DNA from: Regnicoccus_A sp014224355
Lineage (GTDB): Bacteria; Cyanobacteriota; Cyanobacteriia; PCC-6307; Cyanobiaceae
Assembly: GCF_050920705.1 (NCBI RefSeq)
Contig: NZ_CP154799.1
Coordinates: 744,001 to 808,000 of the forward strand
DNA length: 64,000 nucleotides
Reading direction: 5' to 3'
Numbering within the stretch: the first letter of the stretch is position 1; every line of letters begins with the position of its first letter. Of this stretch, positions 26,304-34,652 are shown in pieces. The notes beneath the pieces were generated by a model that had not been told where the DNA came from, searched no databases, and was given only the letters and a program-made list of their open reading frames with translations. The translations under genes and the position numbers were made by a program.

Positions 26304-27641
26304 TCAGCCCAGGGCCTCGATCAAGGGGTCCAGCTTCCAGGCCAGTTCCTCGGCCTCGGCGGCAGGGCTGGAATCGGCCACGATGCCGCAGCCGGCATGG
26401 GCGCGCAGGCGCTGACCCCGAAGCATCAGGCTGCGGATCAGGATGTTGCTGTCGAAACGGCCATCGGCCTCGAGCAGGAACAGGGAGCCGCAGTAGGGGC
26501 CCCGGGGCACGGGCTCCAGGGCGCTCAGGCGCTGGCAGGCGCGCAGCTTCGGAGCCCCGGTGATCGATCCGCCGGGCCAGCAGGCCCTCAGCAGATCCAC
26601 CAGATCGGCCTCGGGGCGCAGCCGTCCCTCCACCACGGAGGTGAGGTGGTGCACCTGCCGGTAGCTCTCCAGCCCCAGCAGCTGCGGCACCTTGATCGAG
26701 CCGCTGCGGCAGACCCGACCGAGGTCGTTGCGCAGCAGATCGACGATCATCACGTTCTCGGCCCGGTCCTTGGGGCTGGTGATCAGGTCGGCGGCAGCGG
26801 CGGCATCGGCCTCCGCCCCGGGGTGGCGCGGACGGGTGCCCTTGATCGGGCGTGTCTCCACCCGACCACCGCCCAGCAGCTGCAGGAAGCGCTCAGGCGA
26901 GGCGGAGAGCACGGCCTCGCCTGCTTCTCCGAGCGAGGCGATCGCCACCCCACCGAAGGGGGCGGGGCAATGGCGCCTGAGCCGGCCGTAGAGCTCCAGG
27001 GGTGAGACCGGCCGGGGCAGCTGCCGTTCGCGGCAGGCCGTGAGGTTGGCCTGGAACAGGTCACCTGCGGCGATCCGCTCCTGCAGGGCCGCCACCTGGC
27101 TGGCAAAGGCCTCCGGGCTGGTGTGCCAGTGCCAGCGCCCGGGCGGCAGACCCTGGCTCGGCGGCAGCGCGCCGGCCTGCTCCGCGTCTGAGGCTGCGGG
27201 GCAGGACTCGATCAAGCTCTCCATGGCGCTCAGCCGCCCGGGGTCCTCTCCCTCCAGCCAGAGACGCCGCTCGAGCAGATCAAAGCGCAGCAGCGGGTCA
27301 TAACGAGCTGCCCAGAGGGTGGCGGTGTCCGGCGCGCGCCAATGGGCGGCCGGCTCCACCCAGGCACCCGCCTCATAGCCCAGCCAACCCAGCCACACCC
27401 CGCCGGCCCCCAGCATCCGCCGCAGGGCTTTGAAGGGATCGGCGGCCCCCGCCTCGGCGGGCAGGCCCCGGCACTCCACCTGCTCCAGGGGCGCCAGGGC
27501 CAGGGTCGAGGTGCGCCCCAGGGCTGTGCCATCCCCATCCAGCCAGACCAGACCCTCCAGGCCCCGGTGCTGCGCCAGCCGGTTCACCAGGGGCCAGGGC
27601 TGCCGCCACGGCAGGGGCCGGATCAGACGCTCGGGGCTCAT
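26304..27641 (-). CDS. pabB: Aminodeoxychorismate synthase component I (PabB)
   Basis: A 445-residue chorismate-utilising enzyme. RVETRPIKGTRPRHPG carries the PIKGT motif that separates PabB from TrpE (PIAGT). IVDLLRNDLGRVCRSGSIKV, HHLTSVVEGRLRPE, CWPGGSITGAPKLRACQ and LRAHAGCGIVADSSP are the conserved chorismate-binding segments. The N-terminal region is weakly conserved, as usual. The ATG overlaps the queC stop by 4 bases, and pabC follows immediately. No PabA glutaminase gene lies in the window. Confidence 0.9.
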   Translation of the reverse strand: MSPERLIRPLPWRQPWPLVNRLAQHRGLEGLVWLDGDGTALGRTSTLALAPLEQVECRGLPAEAGAADPFKALRRMLGAGGVWLGWLGYEAGAWVEPAAHWRAPDTATLWAARYDPLLRFDLLERRLWLEGEDPGRLSAMESLIESCPAASDAEQAGALPPSQGLPPGRWHWHTSPEAFASQVAALQERIAAGDLFQANLTACRERQLPRPVSPLELYGRLRRHCPAPFGGVAIASLGEAGEAVLSASPERFLQLLGGGRVETRPIKGTRPRHPGAEADAAAAADLITSPKDRAENVMIVDLLRNDLGRVCRSGSIKVPQLLGLESYRQVHHLTSVVEGRLRPEADLVDLLRACWPGGSITGAPKLRACQRLSALEPVPRGPYCGSLFLLEADGRFDSNILIRSLMLRGQRLRAHAGCGIVADSSPAAEAEELAWKLDPLIEALG

Positions 27642-28369
27642 CCAGGGCCGCGGCTGGCCAGGTCGGGGCGGCCGGCCTCACGCAGGGCGGCATCGCGGAT
27701 GCGGCAGCTGTCGCAGCGTCCGCACGGAGCCTCACCTCCGGCGTAACAACTCCAGGTGCGCGCGATCGGCAGCTGCAGCCGCAGGGCCTCCTGCACGATC
27801 CGGGTCTTGCTCCAGCTCACCAGGGGCGCCCAGAGCTGGGTTCCATGGCCTTCCCGTCCGGCCTTGCTGCCCAGATCCGCCAGGCGCTGGTACGCAGCCA
27901 GGTAATCGGGGCGGCAATCGGGATAGCCGGAATAATCCACCGCATTCACGCCCAGCACCAGCCGGGAAGCCCCCCGGGCCTCCGCCAGGCTGAGCCCCAG
28001 GGCGATGAACACCGTGTTGCGGCAGGGCACGTAGGTGGGGGGGATCACCCCCTCGACCACCCCGGCGGCGGGCAGCGCAATGCCCGGATCGGTGAGGGCC
28101 GAGCCACCCCAGGCGGCCAGATTCACGGCGATGGTGTGGTGCTCGAGCAGGCCCAGGTCGCGGGCGAGGGCGGCGGCGGCCTCCAGTTCCTGACGATGGC
28201 GCTGGCCGTAATCGAAGGAGAGTCCGATCACCCGAAAGCCCGCCTCGATCGCCAGGGCCGCGGCCGTGGCCGAATCGAGCCCACCGGAGAGCAGGGCCAC
28301 AGCCAACGGTGCCGCGAGGGCCGGATCCAGGACTACAGGGACGGATGGCAAGGGGGTGGCGCCGGGCAA
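27638..28369 (-). CDS. queC: 7-cyano-7-deazaguanine synthase
   Basis: A 243-residue ATP-dependent enzyme forming preQ0 from 7-carboxy-7-deazaguanine on the queuosine pathway. The P-loop AVALLSGGLDSATAAALAIE is near residue 24-43, SFDYGQRHRQELEAA follows, then PPTYVPCRNTVFIALGLSLA and GVNAVDYSGYPDCRPDYL. The zinc site is CYAGGEAPCGRCDSCRIRDA near residue 206. It overlaps pabB by 4 bases. Confidence 0.96.
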   Translation of the reverse strand: MPGATPLPSVPVVLDPALAAPLAVALLSGGLDSATAAALAIEAGFRVIGLSFDYGQRHRQELEAAAALARDLGLLEHHTIAVNLAAWGGSALTDPGIALPAAGVVEGVIPPTYVPCRNTVFIALGLSLAEARGASRLVLGVNAVDYSGYPDCRPDYLAAYQRLADLGSKAGREGHGTQLWAPLVSWSKTRIVQEALRLQLPIARTWSCYAGGEAPCGRCDSCRIRDAALREAGRPDLASRGPG

Positions 28370-28408
28370 CGCAGAGCTGTGGCTTGGTCCCGCATTCTGA
28401 AGCGACCC

Positions 28409-30439
28409 TCAGCGGGCCTGGGGCGATCCTGACTCCTGCGGCGGTGGCGGCGCCGTCCGGGGGGACCGAGGCCGGGCCTCGGGCGTGGGGGGAGGAGACG
28501 GCTGCTGGCTCGCTGGTGGGTCTTCAGGTGGCTCGGGCTGCTGGACCCCGGGGGGCTCGTCGGGCTCCACGGGGGTGGGAGCGCGCGGGGGCGGATCAGC
28601 CCTCAGGGACAGGGTGATGAAGGCAGGGGCCACCCCTTCGTTGCTGATCAGCAGCTGGACCTGATCCCCAGGCACTGCGCCCAGGCTCACCACCCGCAGG
28701 GGTCCCTTGGGCTCGAGCAGATTCCCCTGGGCGTCGTGGACGCTCATCTGGATCAGCGGAGAGCCGTTGACTCCCAGCACCAGCTGGTGACCCCGGGGGA
28801 TCCGGATCGGGAACACCCTGGCACCATTGGCATTGAGTTCAGCCGACTGGACCCGGGCCTGGCCGGAGGGGGCCTGGATCGGCTCGACGCGCAGGTTCTC
28901 CAGGGTCTGCTCGGCGGCGGCATACCAGAGCTGTCGGAACGGCTCGGCTGGCATGTCCATGCTGGCGCGCCCGGGGAGCAAGGCCTGGGCATTGCCGGAG
29001 ACCAGCTGGCGCAACACGGGGGCACTCAGCCCCTGGGCGGCGAGCCGCCGCTGCTGCCCTTCCCAGGCGGAGCCACTGAAGCTGCCGAGCTTGCGCCGCA
29101 CGGGGATCGGCAACTGCTCCACCCGGGCGAGCCATTCTTCCGCCAGTTCGCTCCAGACCCTGCGCAGGGGCGCGTCCTCGAGCGCATCAGACGGCAGGCG
29201 CCCGCCCCGCTCGGGGAACTGGGCCATCAGACTGGCGTCCACGAGGCCGATGAACCAGCCCCGGTCGACCTGCAGGGCCCGCAGGCGGTTGAGCAGCTCC
29301 TGACGCTGATCCACTTCCCCTGGCGGCAGGCTGGCGGTGAGTGGGCGCTCGGGCGGCTCCCTGACCTCCTCGCTCGGGGCCTGGTCGCGACCCAGCAACC
29401 ACCAGCCCAGGGTGATGCCCACCACGGCCGAGATCACCAGGGCCAGCACCAGCGGCCAGAGGCGGCCTTCCACGGCCTCCTCCTTGACCTGTTGGCGACT
29501 GCGCAGAACAACGGGAGATGGTGGCGGGGCGGGGGGCTCAGGGGCCGCGACCGGGTCAGGATCGGCGGACCCGGCCGGCGCGTCCGGAGGCACCAGCGCG
29601 ACGGTGCGATCGGCCCTGGCCACGGGTCCGAGGCTCTCGGGCATCGGCAACTGCTGAAAGGCCTCCAGCGCCTGGGAGGCCGAAACGAAGCGCTGGCTCG
29701 GATCGGAGCTCAGCAGGCGCTCCAGCAGGCTGCGCAGGGACGGATCGAGCTGGTCGGGGGACGGCCAGGTCCAGGCGAGGGTGGTGGGATCCAGCAGGGC
29801 CGCGGGGTCTTCGCCCGTGAGCAGCACCAGGGCCACGACCCCCAGGGCGTGAAGATCCATCCAGGGCTGAATGGGCTCACCGCGGCCCAGCTCCGCCGGC
29901 GCATAGCCGGGCGTGGCCCCTGCCGCCGACGCCCCGCCGGCACCATCGCGCACCAGGCCGAAATCGAGCAGGACCGGCAGACCGTCGCGATCCCGACGCA
30001 GCAGATTGGCCGGGCTCAGATCGCCATGCACCAGGTCCTGGCCATGGAGGGCGGCCAGCACCGGCAGCATTTGCCGCACCAGCAGCAGCACCTCTCCCGC
30101 CCCGAAGACCAGCTGACGCTCCCGCCGTGCCGTCAGCAGCTCGGCGTAGGTCGGTCCCCCCTGCCATTCGCGCACCAGCCAGAGCTCGTCCCCCCGGGGG
30201 ATGGCCTCGCCGAAGCGGGGGATCTGGGGATGCAGCACCCCCTGCAGGCGGCTCCAGAGCTGCCGCCAGTGCGGCTGATCCTGGTCAGGGCCCAGCTGCC
30301 GCAGAGCCATCAGGGCACCACCGGCCAGCTGATCGCTGGCGCGCCAGAGCACCCCCTGGGGGCCACGGCTCAGCTCCGCCTCGAGGCGGTAGCGATCGGC
30401 GATCAACAGACCTGGCGCAGCGGCGGCGACTGGATCCAT
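28409..30439 (-). CDS. Membrane-anchored serine/threonine kinase-like protein
   Basis: A 676-residue protein with an N-terminal protein-kinase fold (about residues 15-275), a single transmembrane helix (RLWPLVLALVISAVVGITLG, near 320-340), and a C-terminal region ending in a Pro-rich tail (last 90 residues). Key changes: the ATP-binding VAIK lysine is replaced by Arg (MALRQL, Arg47); HRD is HGD (LVHGDLSPANLL, Asp140 and Asn145 kept); DFG is intact (LLDFGLVRD, Asp159). The Gly-rich loop (LSRGPQGVLWRA) is only partly kept. It may be a pseudokinase or an atypical kinase. The region near 530-610 resembles a beta-rich pre-peptidase-like domain. The start shares one base with the cysK stop. Confidence 0.85.
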   Translation of the reverse strand: MDPVAAAAPGLLIADRYRLEAELSRGPQGVLWRASDQLAGGALMALRQLGPDQDQPHWRQLWSRLQGVLHPQIPRFGEAIPRGDELWLVREWQGGPTYAELLTARRERQLVFGAGEVLLLVRQMLPVLAALHGQDLVHGDLSPANLLRRDRDGLPVLLDFGLVRDGAGGASAAGATPGYAPAELGRGEPIQPWMDLHALGVVALVLLTGEDPAALLDPTTLAWTWPSPDQLDPSLRSLLERLLSSDPSQRFVSASQALEAFQQLPMPESLGPVARADRTVALVPPDAPAGSADPDPVAAPEPPAPPPSPVVLRSRQQVKEEAVEGRLWPLVLALVISAVVGITLGWWLLGRDQAPSEEVREPPERPLTASLPPGEVDQRQELLNRLRALQVDRGWFIGLVDASLMAQFPERGGRLPSDALEDAPLRRVWSELAEEWLARVEQLPIPVRRKLGSFSGSAWEGQQRRLAAQGLSAPVLRQLVSGNAQALLPGRASMDMPAEPFRQLWYAAAEQTLENLRVEPIQAPSGQARVQSAELNANGARVFPIRIPRGHQLVLGVNGSPLIQMSVHDAQGNLLEPKGPLRVVSLGAVPGDQVQLLISNEGVAPAFITLSLRADPPPRAPTPVEPDEPPGVQQPEPPEDPPASQQPSPPPTPEARPRSPRTAPPPPQESGSPQAR

Positions 30440-31464
30440 CAGGCCGGAATCTGCTCGCGCTGGGGCTGGCTCAGCCCGCGGGACGAGAGCCAGGCGGCGT
30501 CGTAGAGACGGGAGCGGTAGCGATCACCGCTGTCGCACAGGACGGTCACGATCGTGTGGCCGGGACCGAGCCGGCGGGCCGTCTCGACCGCCGCCGCCAC
30601 ATTGATCCCCACCGACCCCCCCATGAACAGTCCCTCCCGCCAGAGCAGGCTGTAGATCGTCTCCAGGGCGCTCTGGTCGTCGATGCGCACCGCATCATCG
30701 ATGGGAGCCCCCTCGAGGTTGGCGGTGACGCGACTGTTGCCGATGCCTTCGGTGACCGAGTTGCCCTCGGCGTGCAGTCCTGCTCCGGTGGCCCAGGAAT
30801 GGAGGGCACTGCCATGGGGATCGGCCAGCACACAGCGCACCCGCTCGGAACGTTCCTTGAGGAAGAGCGCCACACCGGCATAGGTGCCACCGGTGCCGGT
30901 GGCCGAAACCCAGGCGTCGATGCGGCCGCCGGTCTGCTCCCAGATCTCCGGGCCGGTGCTGGCATGGTGGGCGCGGCGGTTGGCGAGGTTGTCGAACTGA
31001 TTGGCCCAGATGGCACCTGGAGTTTCTGAGGCGATCCGGCCCGAGAGCTTCACGTAGTTGTTGGGGTCGCGGTACGGCACCGCCGGCACCGTGCGCACCT
31101 CGGCGCCGAGGCTGCGCAGCAGGCCGATCTTCTCCGCCGACTGGGTCTCGGGAATGATGATCAGGCTGCGGTAACCACGGGCGTTGCAGAGATGGGTGAG
31201 GCCGATGCCGGTGTTTCCGGCGGTGCCCTCCACCACGGTGCCGCCTGGTTGCAGAGCACCCGACTCCTCAGCCTCCAGCAGGATTCCGAGGGCGGCACGG
31301 TCCTTGACGGACCCGCCCGGGTTCATGAATTCCGCCTTGCCGAGGATCTCGCAGCCCGTCAGCTCGCTGAGCAGACCCAGACGGATCAGCGGCGTCCTGC
31401 CGACGGCTTGCACGAAACCCCGGCTGATGCCTGCCTGGGTGCAGGATCCCTGGCGGATGCCCAT
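30439..31464 (-). CDS. cysK: Cysteine synthase family protein (CysK-like)
   Basis: A 341-residue PLP fold-type II enzyme forming cysteine from O-acetylserine and sulfide. FMNPGGSVKDRAALGILLEA contains the PLP lysine near residue 51, and VEGTAGNTGIGLTHLCNARG near 79-98 is the substrate loop; canonical CysK reads TSGNTG here, so this belongs to the EGTAGNTG subgroup that also includes eukaryotic mitochondrial-type and desulfhydrase-type members. VSATGTGGTYAGVALFLKE is the phosphate-binding stretch. It is divergent from egtB by 101 bases and its stop abuts the kinase-like gene. The cysE partner is far away at 59.6 kb. Confidence 0.88.
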   Translation of the reverse strand: MGIRQGSCTQAGISRGFVQAVGRTPLIRLGLLSELTGCEILGKAEFMNPGGSVKDRAALGILLEAEESGALQPGGTVVEGTAGNTGIGLTHLCNARGYRSLIIIPETQSAEKIGLLRSLGAEVRTVPAVPYRDPNNYVKLSGRIASETPGAIWANQFDNLANRRAHHASTGPEIWEQTGGRIDAWVSATGTGGTYAGVALFLKERSERVRCVLADPHGSALHSWATGAGLHAEGNSVTEGIGNSRVTANLEGAPIDDAVRIDDQSALETIYSLLWREGLFMGGSVGINVAAAVETARRLGPGHTIVTVLCDSGDRYRSRLYDAAWLSSRGLSQPQREQIPA

Positions 31465-31565
31465 GGAGGCGGCCTTGTTGCGACGGTTGGCTGTGGCCGA
31501 TGGTAAGGGGGTCAGCCGCGCCCGCCGATCCCCGGTAGGCTCGCCCGCAGCTCGTTCCCATTGTC

Positions 31566-32807
31566 ATGGCTTCCGCGGCTCCAAGCGCGGCCCTGCTGGA
31601 GCGGCTGGAAGCGGTCCGACGCCACAGCGAGGACCTGGTGGCCGGTCTGGAACCGGAGGATCTCTGCCTGCAGGGCATGGCCGATGCCAGCCCGCCCAAG
31701 TGGCACCTCGCTCACACCACCTGGTTCTTCGAGACCTTTCTCCTGCAACCGCACCTGCGCGGCCATGAGCCCGCCGACAGCCGCTGGGGGTACCTGTTCA
31801 ATTCCTATTACGACGCGATCGGAGAGCGTCACCCCCGCCCCCGAAGGGGCCTGCTCACCCGACCGGCGATGCGGGAGGTGATGACCTGGCGCAGGCGGGT
31901 GGACGACGGGCTGGCGGACCTGCTCGAGCAGCTGGCCCGGCAACCCCGCTCGTCAGCCGCCCCGGTGCTGTCACTGCTGGAGCTGGGCCTGCAGCACGAA
32001 CAGCAGCACCAGGAACTGCTGCTGATGGATCTGCTCGATGGCTTCAGCCGCAACCCCCTGGAGCCGGCCTACCGCCAGGTGAGCGGCAACGGCATCACGG
32101 CCCCGGCCAGGGAACCGGAAGCGGAACCTCTGCGCTGGATCGAGCATCCGGGCGGCCTGGTGGAGATCGGCGCCGATCCCGAAGGCGGGTTCCACTTCGA
32201 CAATGAGGCGCCGCGGCACCGCCACTGGCTGGAACCCCATGCGATCGCCAGCCGGCTGGTGCGCAATGGCGAGTTCGCCACCTTCATCGCCGATGGGGGC
32301 TACCGCCGGCCTGAGCTCTGGATGAGCGAAGGCTGGGCCCTGGTGCAGCAGCGGGGCTGGCAGGCGCCCCGCTACTGGCGTGGCTCCGGCACCGACGCCT
32401 GGGCCTGGGAGTTCAGCCTTCATGGGCGCCGGCCGCTCCACCCCGACGCGCCGGTGCGCCACCTGAGCTGGTTCGAGGCCGACGCTTACGCCCGCTGGGC
32501 CGGCGGGCGCCTGCCCACCGAAGCCGAGTGGGAAACCGCCGCCAGCAGCGGCCATCCGGACCTGCGGGAGCTGGAGGGTCAGGTCTGGCAGTGGACCGCC
32601 AGCGCCTACCGGCCCTATCCGGGGTTCGCACCCGCCGCCGGAGCCGTGGGTGAGTACAACGGCAAATTCATGAGTTCCCAGATGGTGCTGCGTGGCGGCA
32701 GCGACCTGACCCCACCCGGCCACAGCCGGCTCACCTATCGCAACTTCTTCCCGCCCGCCAGCCGCTGGATGGCCAGTGGGCTGCGGCTGGCCCAGGAGCA
32801 GCGATGA
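31566..32807 (+). CDS. egtB: Ergothioneine biosynthesis sulfoxide synthase EgtB
   Basis: A 413-residue non-haem iron enzyme joining hercynine to a thiol donor with oxygen. The N-terminal DinB-like domain holds SPPKWHLAHTTWFFETFLL and ELGLQHEQQHQELLLMDLL, which supply the three iron-binding His residues (near 47-51 and about 139-143). The C-terminal formylglycine-generating-enzyme-like domain has RHLSWFEADAYARWAGGRLP, LPTEAEWETAAS, QVWQWTASAYRPYPGF and SRLTYRNFFPPASRWMASGL. The sulfur donor (cysteine or gamma-glutamylcysteine) cannot be told from this. The stop overlaps egtD by 4 bases. The C-S lyase EgtE is not in the window. Confidence 0.93.
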   Translation: MASAAPSAALLERLEAVRRHSEDLVAGLEPEDLCLQGMADASPPKWHLAHTTWFFETFLLQPHLRGHEPADSRWGYLFNSYYDAIGERHPRPRRGLLTRPAMREVMTWRRRVDDGLADLLEQLARQPRSSAAPVLSLLELGLQHEQQHQELLLMDLLDGFSRNPLEPAYRQVSGNGITAPAREPEAEPLRWIEHPGGLVEIGADPEGGFHFDNEAPRHRHWLEPHAIASRLVRNGEFATFIADGGYRRPELWMSEGWALVQQRGWQAPRYWRGSGTDAWAWEFSLHGRRPLHPDAPVRHLSWFEADAYARWAGGRLPTEAEWETAASSGHPDLRELEGQVWQWTASAYRPYPGFAPAAGAVGEYNGKFMSSQMVLRGGSDLTPPGHSRLTYRNFFPPASRWMASGLRLAQEQR

Positions 32808-33856
32808 GCAGCCAGCAAGGACTCAGGCCCCGCCTGGCACCGCAACCGGCCCTGACCATGGTTGATCTCCATCCCGCCCCGGCCGACATGGCGCGGCTGG
32901 TGAACGAGGGGCTGAGCCGCACACCCAAGCAACTGCCGGCCTGGTTCCTCTACGACAGCGAGGGCTCCCGCCTGTTCGACGCCATCTGTGAGCAGCCGGA
33001 ATACGGCCTCACCCGCACCGAAACCGCCCTGCTCCGCCGCCATGCCCCCGCCATGGCCGCCGCCCTCGGGGAGGGGGTGCTGGTGGAGTTCGGCGCCGGC
33101 AGCGCCCGCAAGGTGTCGCCGCTGCTGGACGCCCTGGCGCCCCCCGCCTACGTGGCCCTCGACATCAGCGCCGCCCATCTGGAGCAGGCCTGCCGCAACC
33201 TGCAGCAGCGCCATCCCACCATCCCGGTGCTGGGCATCTGCTGCGACTACAGCCTGCTGGAGCAGCTGCCGGAGCAGCCCTTACTTGCCGGGCAACGACG
33301 GCTCGGCTTCTACCCCGGCAGCTCCCTGGGCAACTTCGATCCCCACGAAGCCGTGACCCTGCTGGCCCAGTTCGCCCGCCTGCTGGGGAGCGATGGGCGG
33401 TTGCTGATCGGCATCGACCAACCGCGCTCGGCAGCGGCGCTGGAAGCCGCCTACAACGACCGGGCCGGCCACTCCGCCGCCTTCGCCCGCAACCTCCTGA
33501 CACGGCTGAACCGGGAACTGAATGGGAGCTTCGATCCCGGCGGCTTCCGCTATGAGGCCCACTGGCAGGCCCAGGAGTCACGCATCGTGATGGCCCTGGT
33601 CAGCGAGCATGACCAGCAGGTGAGCCTTGATGGAACCCCCTGGCAGTTCGCCGCCGGCGAGGCCCTGGTCACGGAGTACAGCCACAAGTACAGCCCCCAG
33701 GCGTTCATCGCCCTGGCGGCGGAGGCGGGCTGGCGCGCCCTGGAGCGTTGGAGCGCCGACGATGGCAGCTTCAGCCTGCACCTGCTGCAGCCCTTCCCGA
33801 AGCGACCGCACCAGGCAGACTCAGGACCTGACTTGCAGCGAGGAGGCCGGCGATGA
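32804..33856 (+). CDS. egtD: L-histidine N-alpha-methyltransferase EgtD
   Basis: A 350-residue SAM-dependent enzyme trimethylating histidine to hercynine. PKQLPAWFLYDSEGSRLFDA and EYGLTRTETALLRRHAPAM are the family opening; VEFGAGSARKVSPLLDAL near residue 95 is the SAM-binding motif I; FYPGSSLGNFDPHEA and GIDQPRSAAALEAAYND are further EgtD-specific stretches. It is coupled to egtB (ATGA overlap) and to the following 74-residue gene (ATGA overlap). Confidence 0.94.
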   Translation: MSSQQGLRPRLAPQPALTMVDLHPAPADMARLVNEGLSRTPKQLPAWFLYDSEGSRLFDAICEQPEYGLTRTETALLRRHAPAMAAALGEGVLVEFGAGSARKVSPLLDALAPPAYVALDISAAHLEQACRNLQQRHPTIPVLGICCDYSLLEQLPEQPLLAGQRRLGFYPGSSLGNFDPHEAVTLLAQFARLLGSDGRLLIGIDQPRSAAALEAAYNDRAGHSAAFARNLLTRLNRELNGSFDPGGFRYEAHWQAQESRIVMALVSEHDQQVSLDGTPWQFAAGEALVTEYSHKYSPQAFIALAAEAGWRALERWSADDGSFSLHLLQPFPKRPHQADSGPDLQRGGRR

Positions 33857-34077
33857 GCAGGGACGACCAGCGTCGGGCGATGCGCGAGACCCGTGAAGGC
33901 CTGATCGAGCAACTGGAGCAGCTCTACCGCGAGGCTTTCGATCGCATCGGTGAGCAGGACCTCGGTGAAGGGGCGATCGCCCGACTCACCCAGCTGCTGC
34001 TGCGCTCCCGCGAAGCGGCGATCACGCCCCTGCAGGAGGAAATCGAAGCCCCCCTGATCACCCGCGCCGCGGAGTGA
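33853..34077 (+). CDS. Small conserved-looking protein of the ergothioneine operon, unknown function
   Basis: A 74-residue acidic protein, MSRDDQRRAMRETREGLIEQ onward, predicted to be nearly all helical. It starts by a 4-base overlap with the egtD stop and is therefore almost certainly translated with it. LYREAFDRIGEQDLGEGAIA and ITPLQEEIEAPLITRAAE are the only notable stretches; no catalytic motif is seen. Small partners beside egtB/egtD in picocyanobacteria have been described as hercynine-metabolism-associated, as I recall, but no activity is established. Confidence 0.8.
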   Translation: MSRDDQRRAMRETREGLIEQLEQLYREAFDRIGEQDLGEGAIARLTQLLLRSREAAITPLQEEIEAPLITRAAE

Positions 34078-34096
34078 GCCCCCTTTCGTCTCTTCC

Positions 34097-34636
34097 ATGA
34101 GCAGCAGCAGCTGGTTCGAGCAGTTGGAGGCACAGCTGGAGCAGCAGCTGGAGGCCTTCCTGGGCAGCCATCCCGATCAGCAGGAGCTGCTGGAGCGCGA
34201 GGAACTGCTGGAGCGCCAGCGGCGCCTGCACCGGCAACGCCTGCAGATCCAGGCCCAGGCGGAGCAGCTGCGCCAGGCCCTGCTGCAGATCGCCGGCGAG
34301 ATCACCCAGTGGCAGAAGCGCGTGCAGCGGGCCAAGGCCGCCGGCGCCCAGGAGCTGGCGGCGCGTGCCCAGGCCCATCAGGGTCAGCTGATGGGGCAGG
34401 GGCGGGACCGTTGGCAGCAGCTGGGCGAGCTGGGCAAGGAGTTCGCCCGGGTGGAGCAGGACTTGCTGGAGCTGGAACAGCGGCAGCGCCCAGGGCCCCG
34501 CAAGTCTTCCGGCCGGTCTGCCGCGGCCGCGGCCGAACCGCCGGTGGAGGGCGACCTCGAAGGGGCCTGGGCTGATTTCGAGGCGCGCCAGGAGCTCGAG
34601 GAGCTGCGGCGGCGCTCCCGGCCCGGCGGCCCCTGA
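34097..34636 (+). CDS. Coiled-coil protein of the ergothioneine operon, unknown function
   Basis: A 179-residue protein, extremely rich in Gln, Glu, Leu and Arg, with a long predicted coiled coil across residues 5-145 (heptad-like stretches such as LEAQLEQQLEAFLG, LLEREELLERQRRLHRQRLQ and ARVEQDLLELEQRQ). The last 35 residues are low-complexity and end EELRRRSRPGGP. It has no signal peptide or membrane segment. It lies 19 bases after the 74-residue gene and in the same direction as egtBD. Function unknown; scaffold or adaptor for EgtB/EgtD is one speculation. Confidence 0.78.
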   Translation: MSSSSWFEQLEAQLEQQLEAFLGSHPDQQELLEREELLERQRRLHRQRLQIQAQAEQLRQALLQIAGEITQWQKRVQRAKAAGAQELAARAQAHQGQLMGQGRDRWQQLGELGKEFARVEQDLLELEQRQRPGPRKSSGRSAAAAAEPPVEGDLEGAWADFEARQELEELRRRSRPGGP

Positions 34637-34652
34637 GCCGGAGCTCTGCCCC

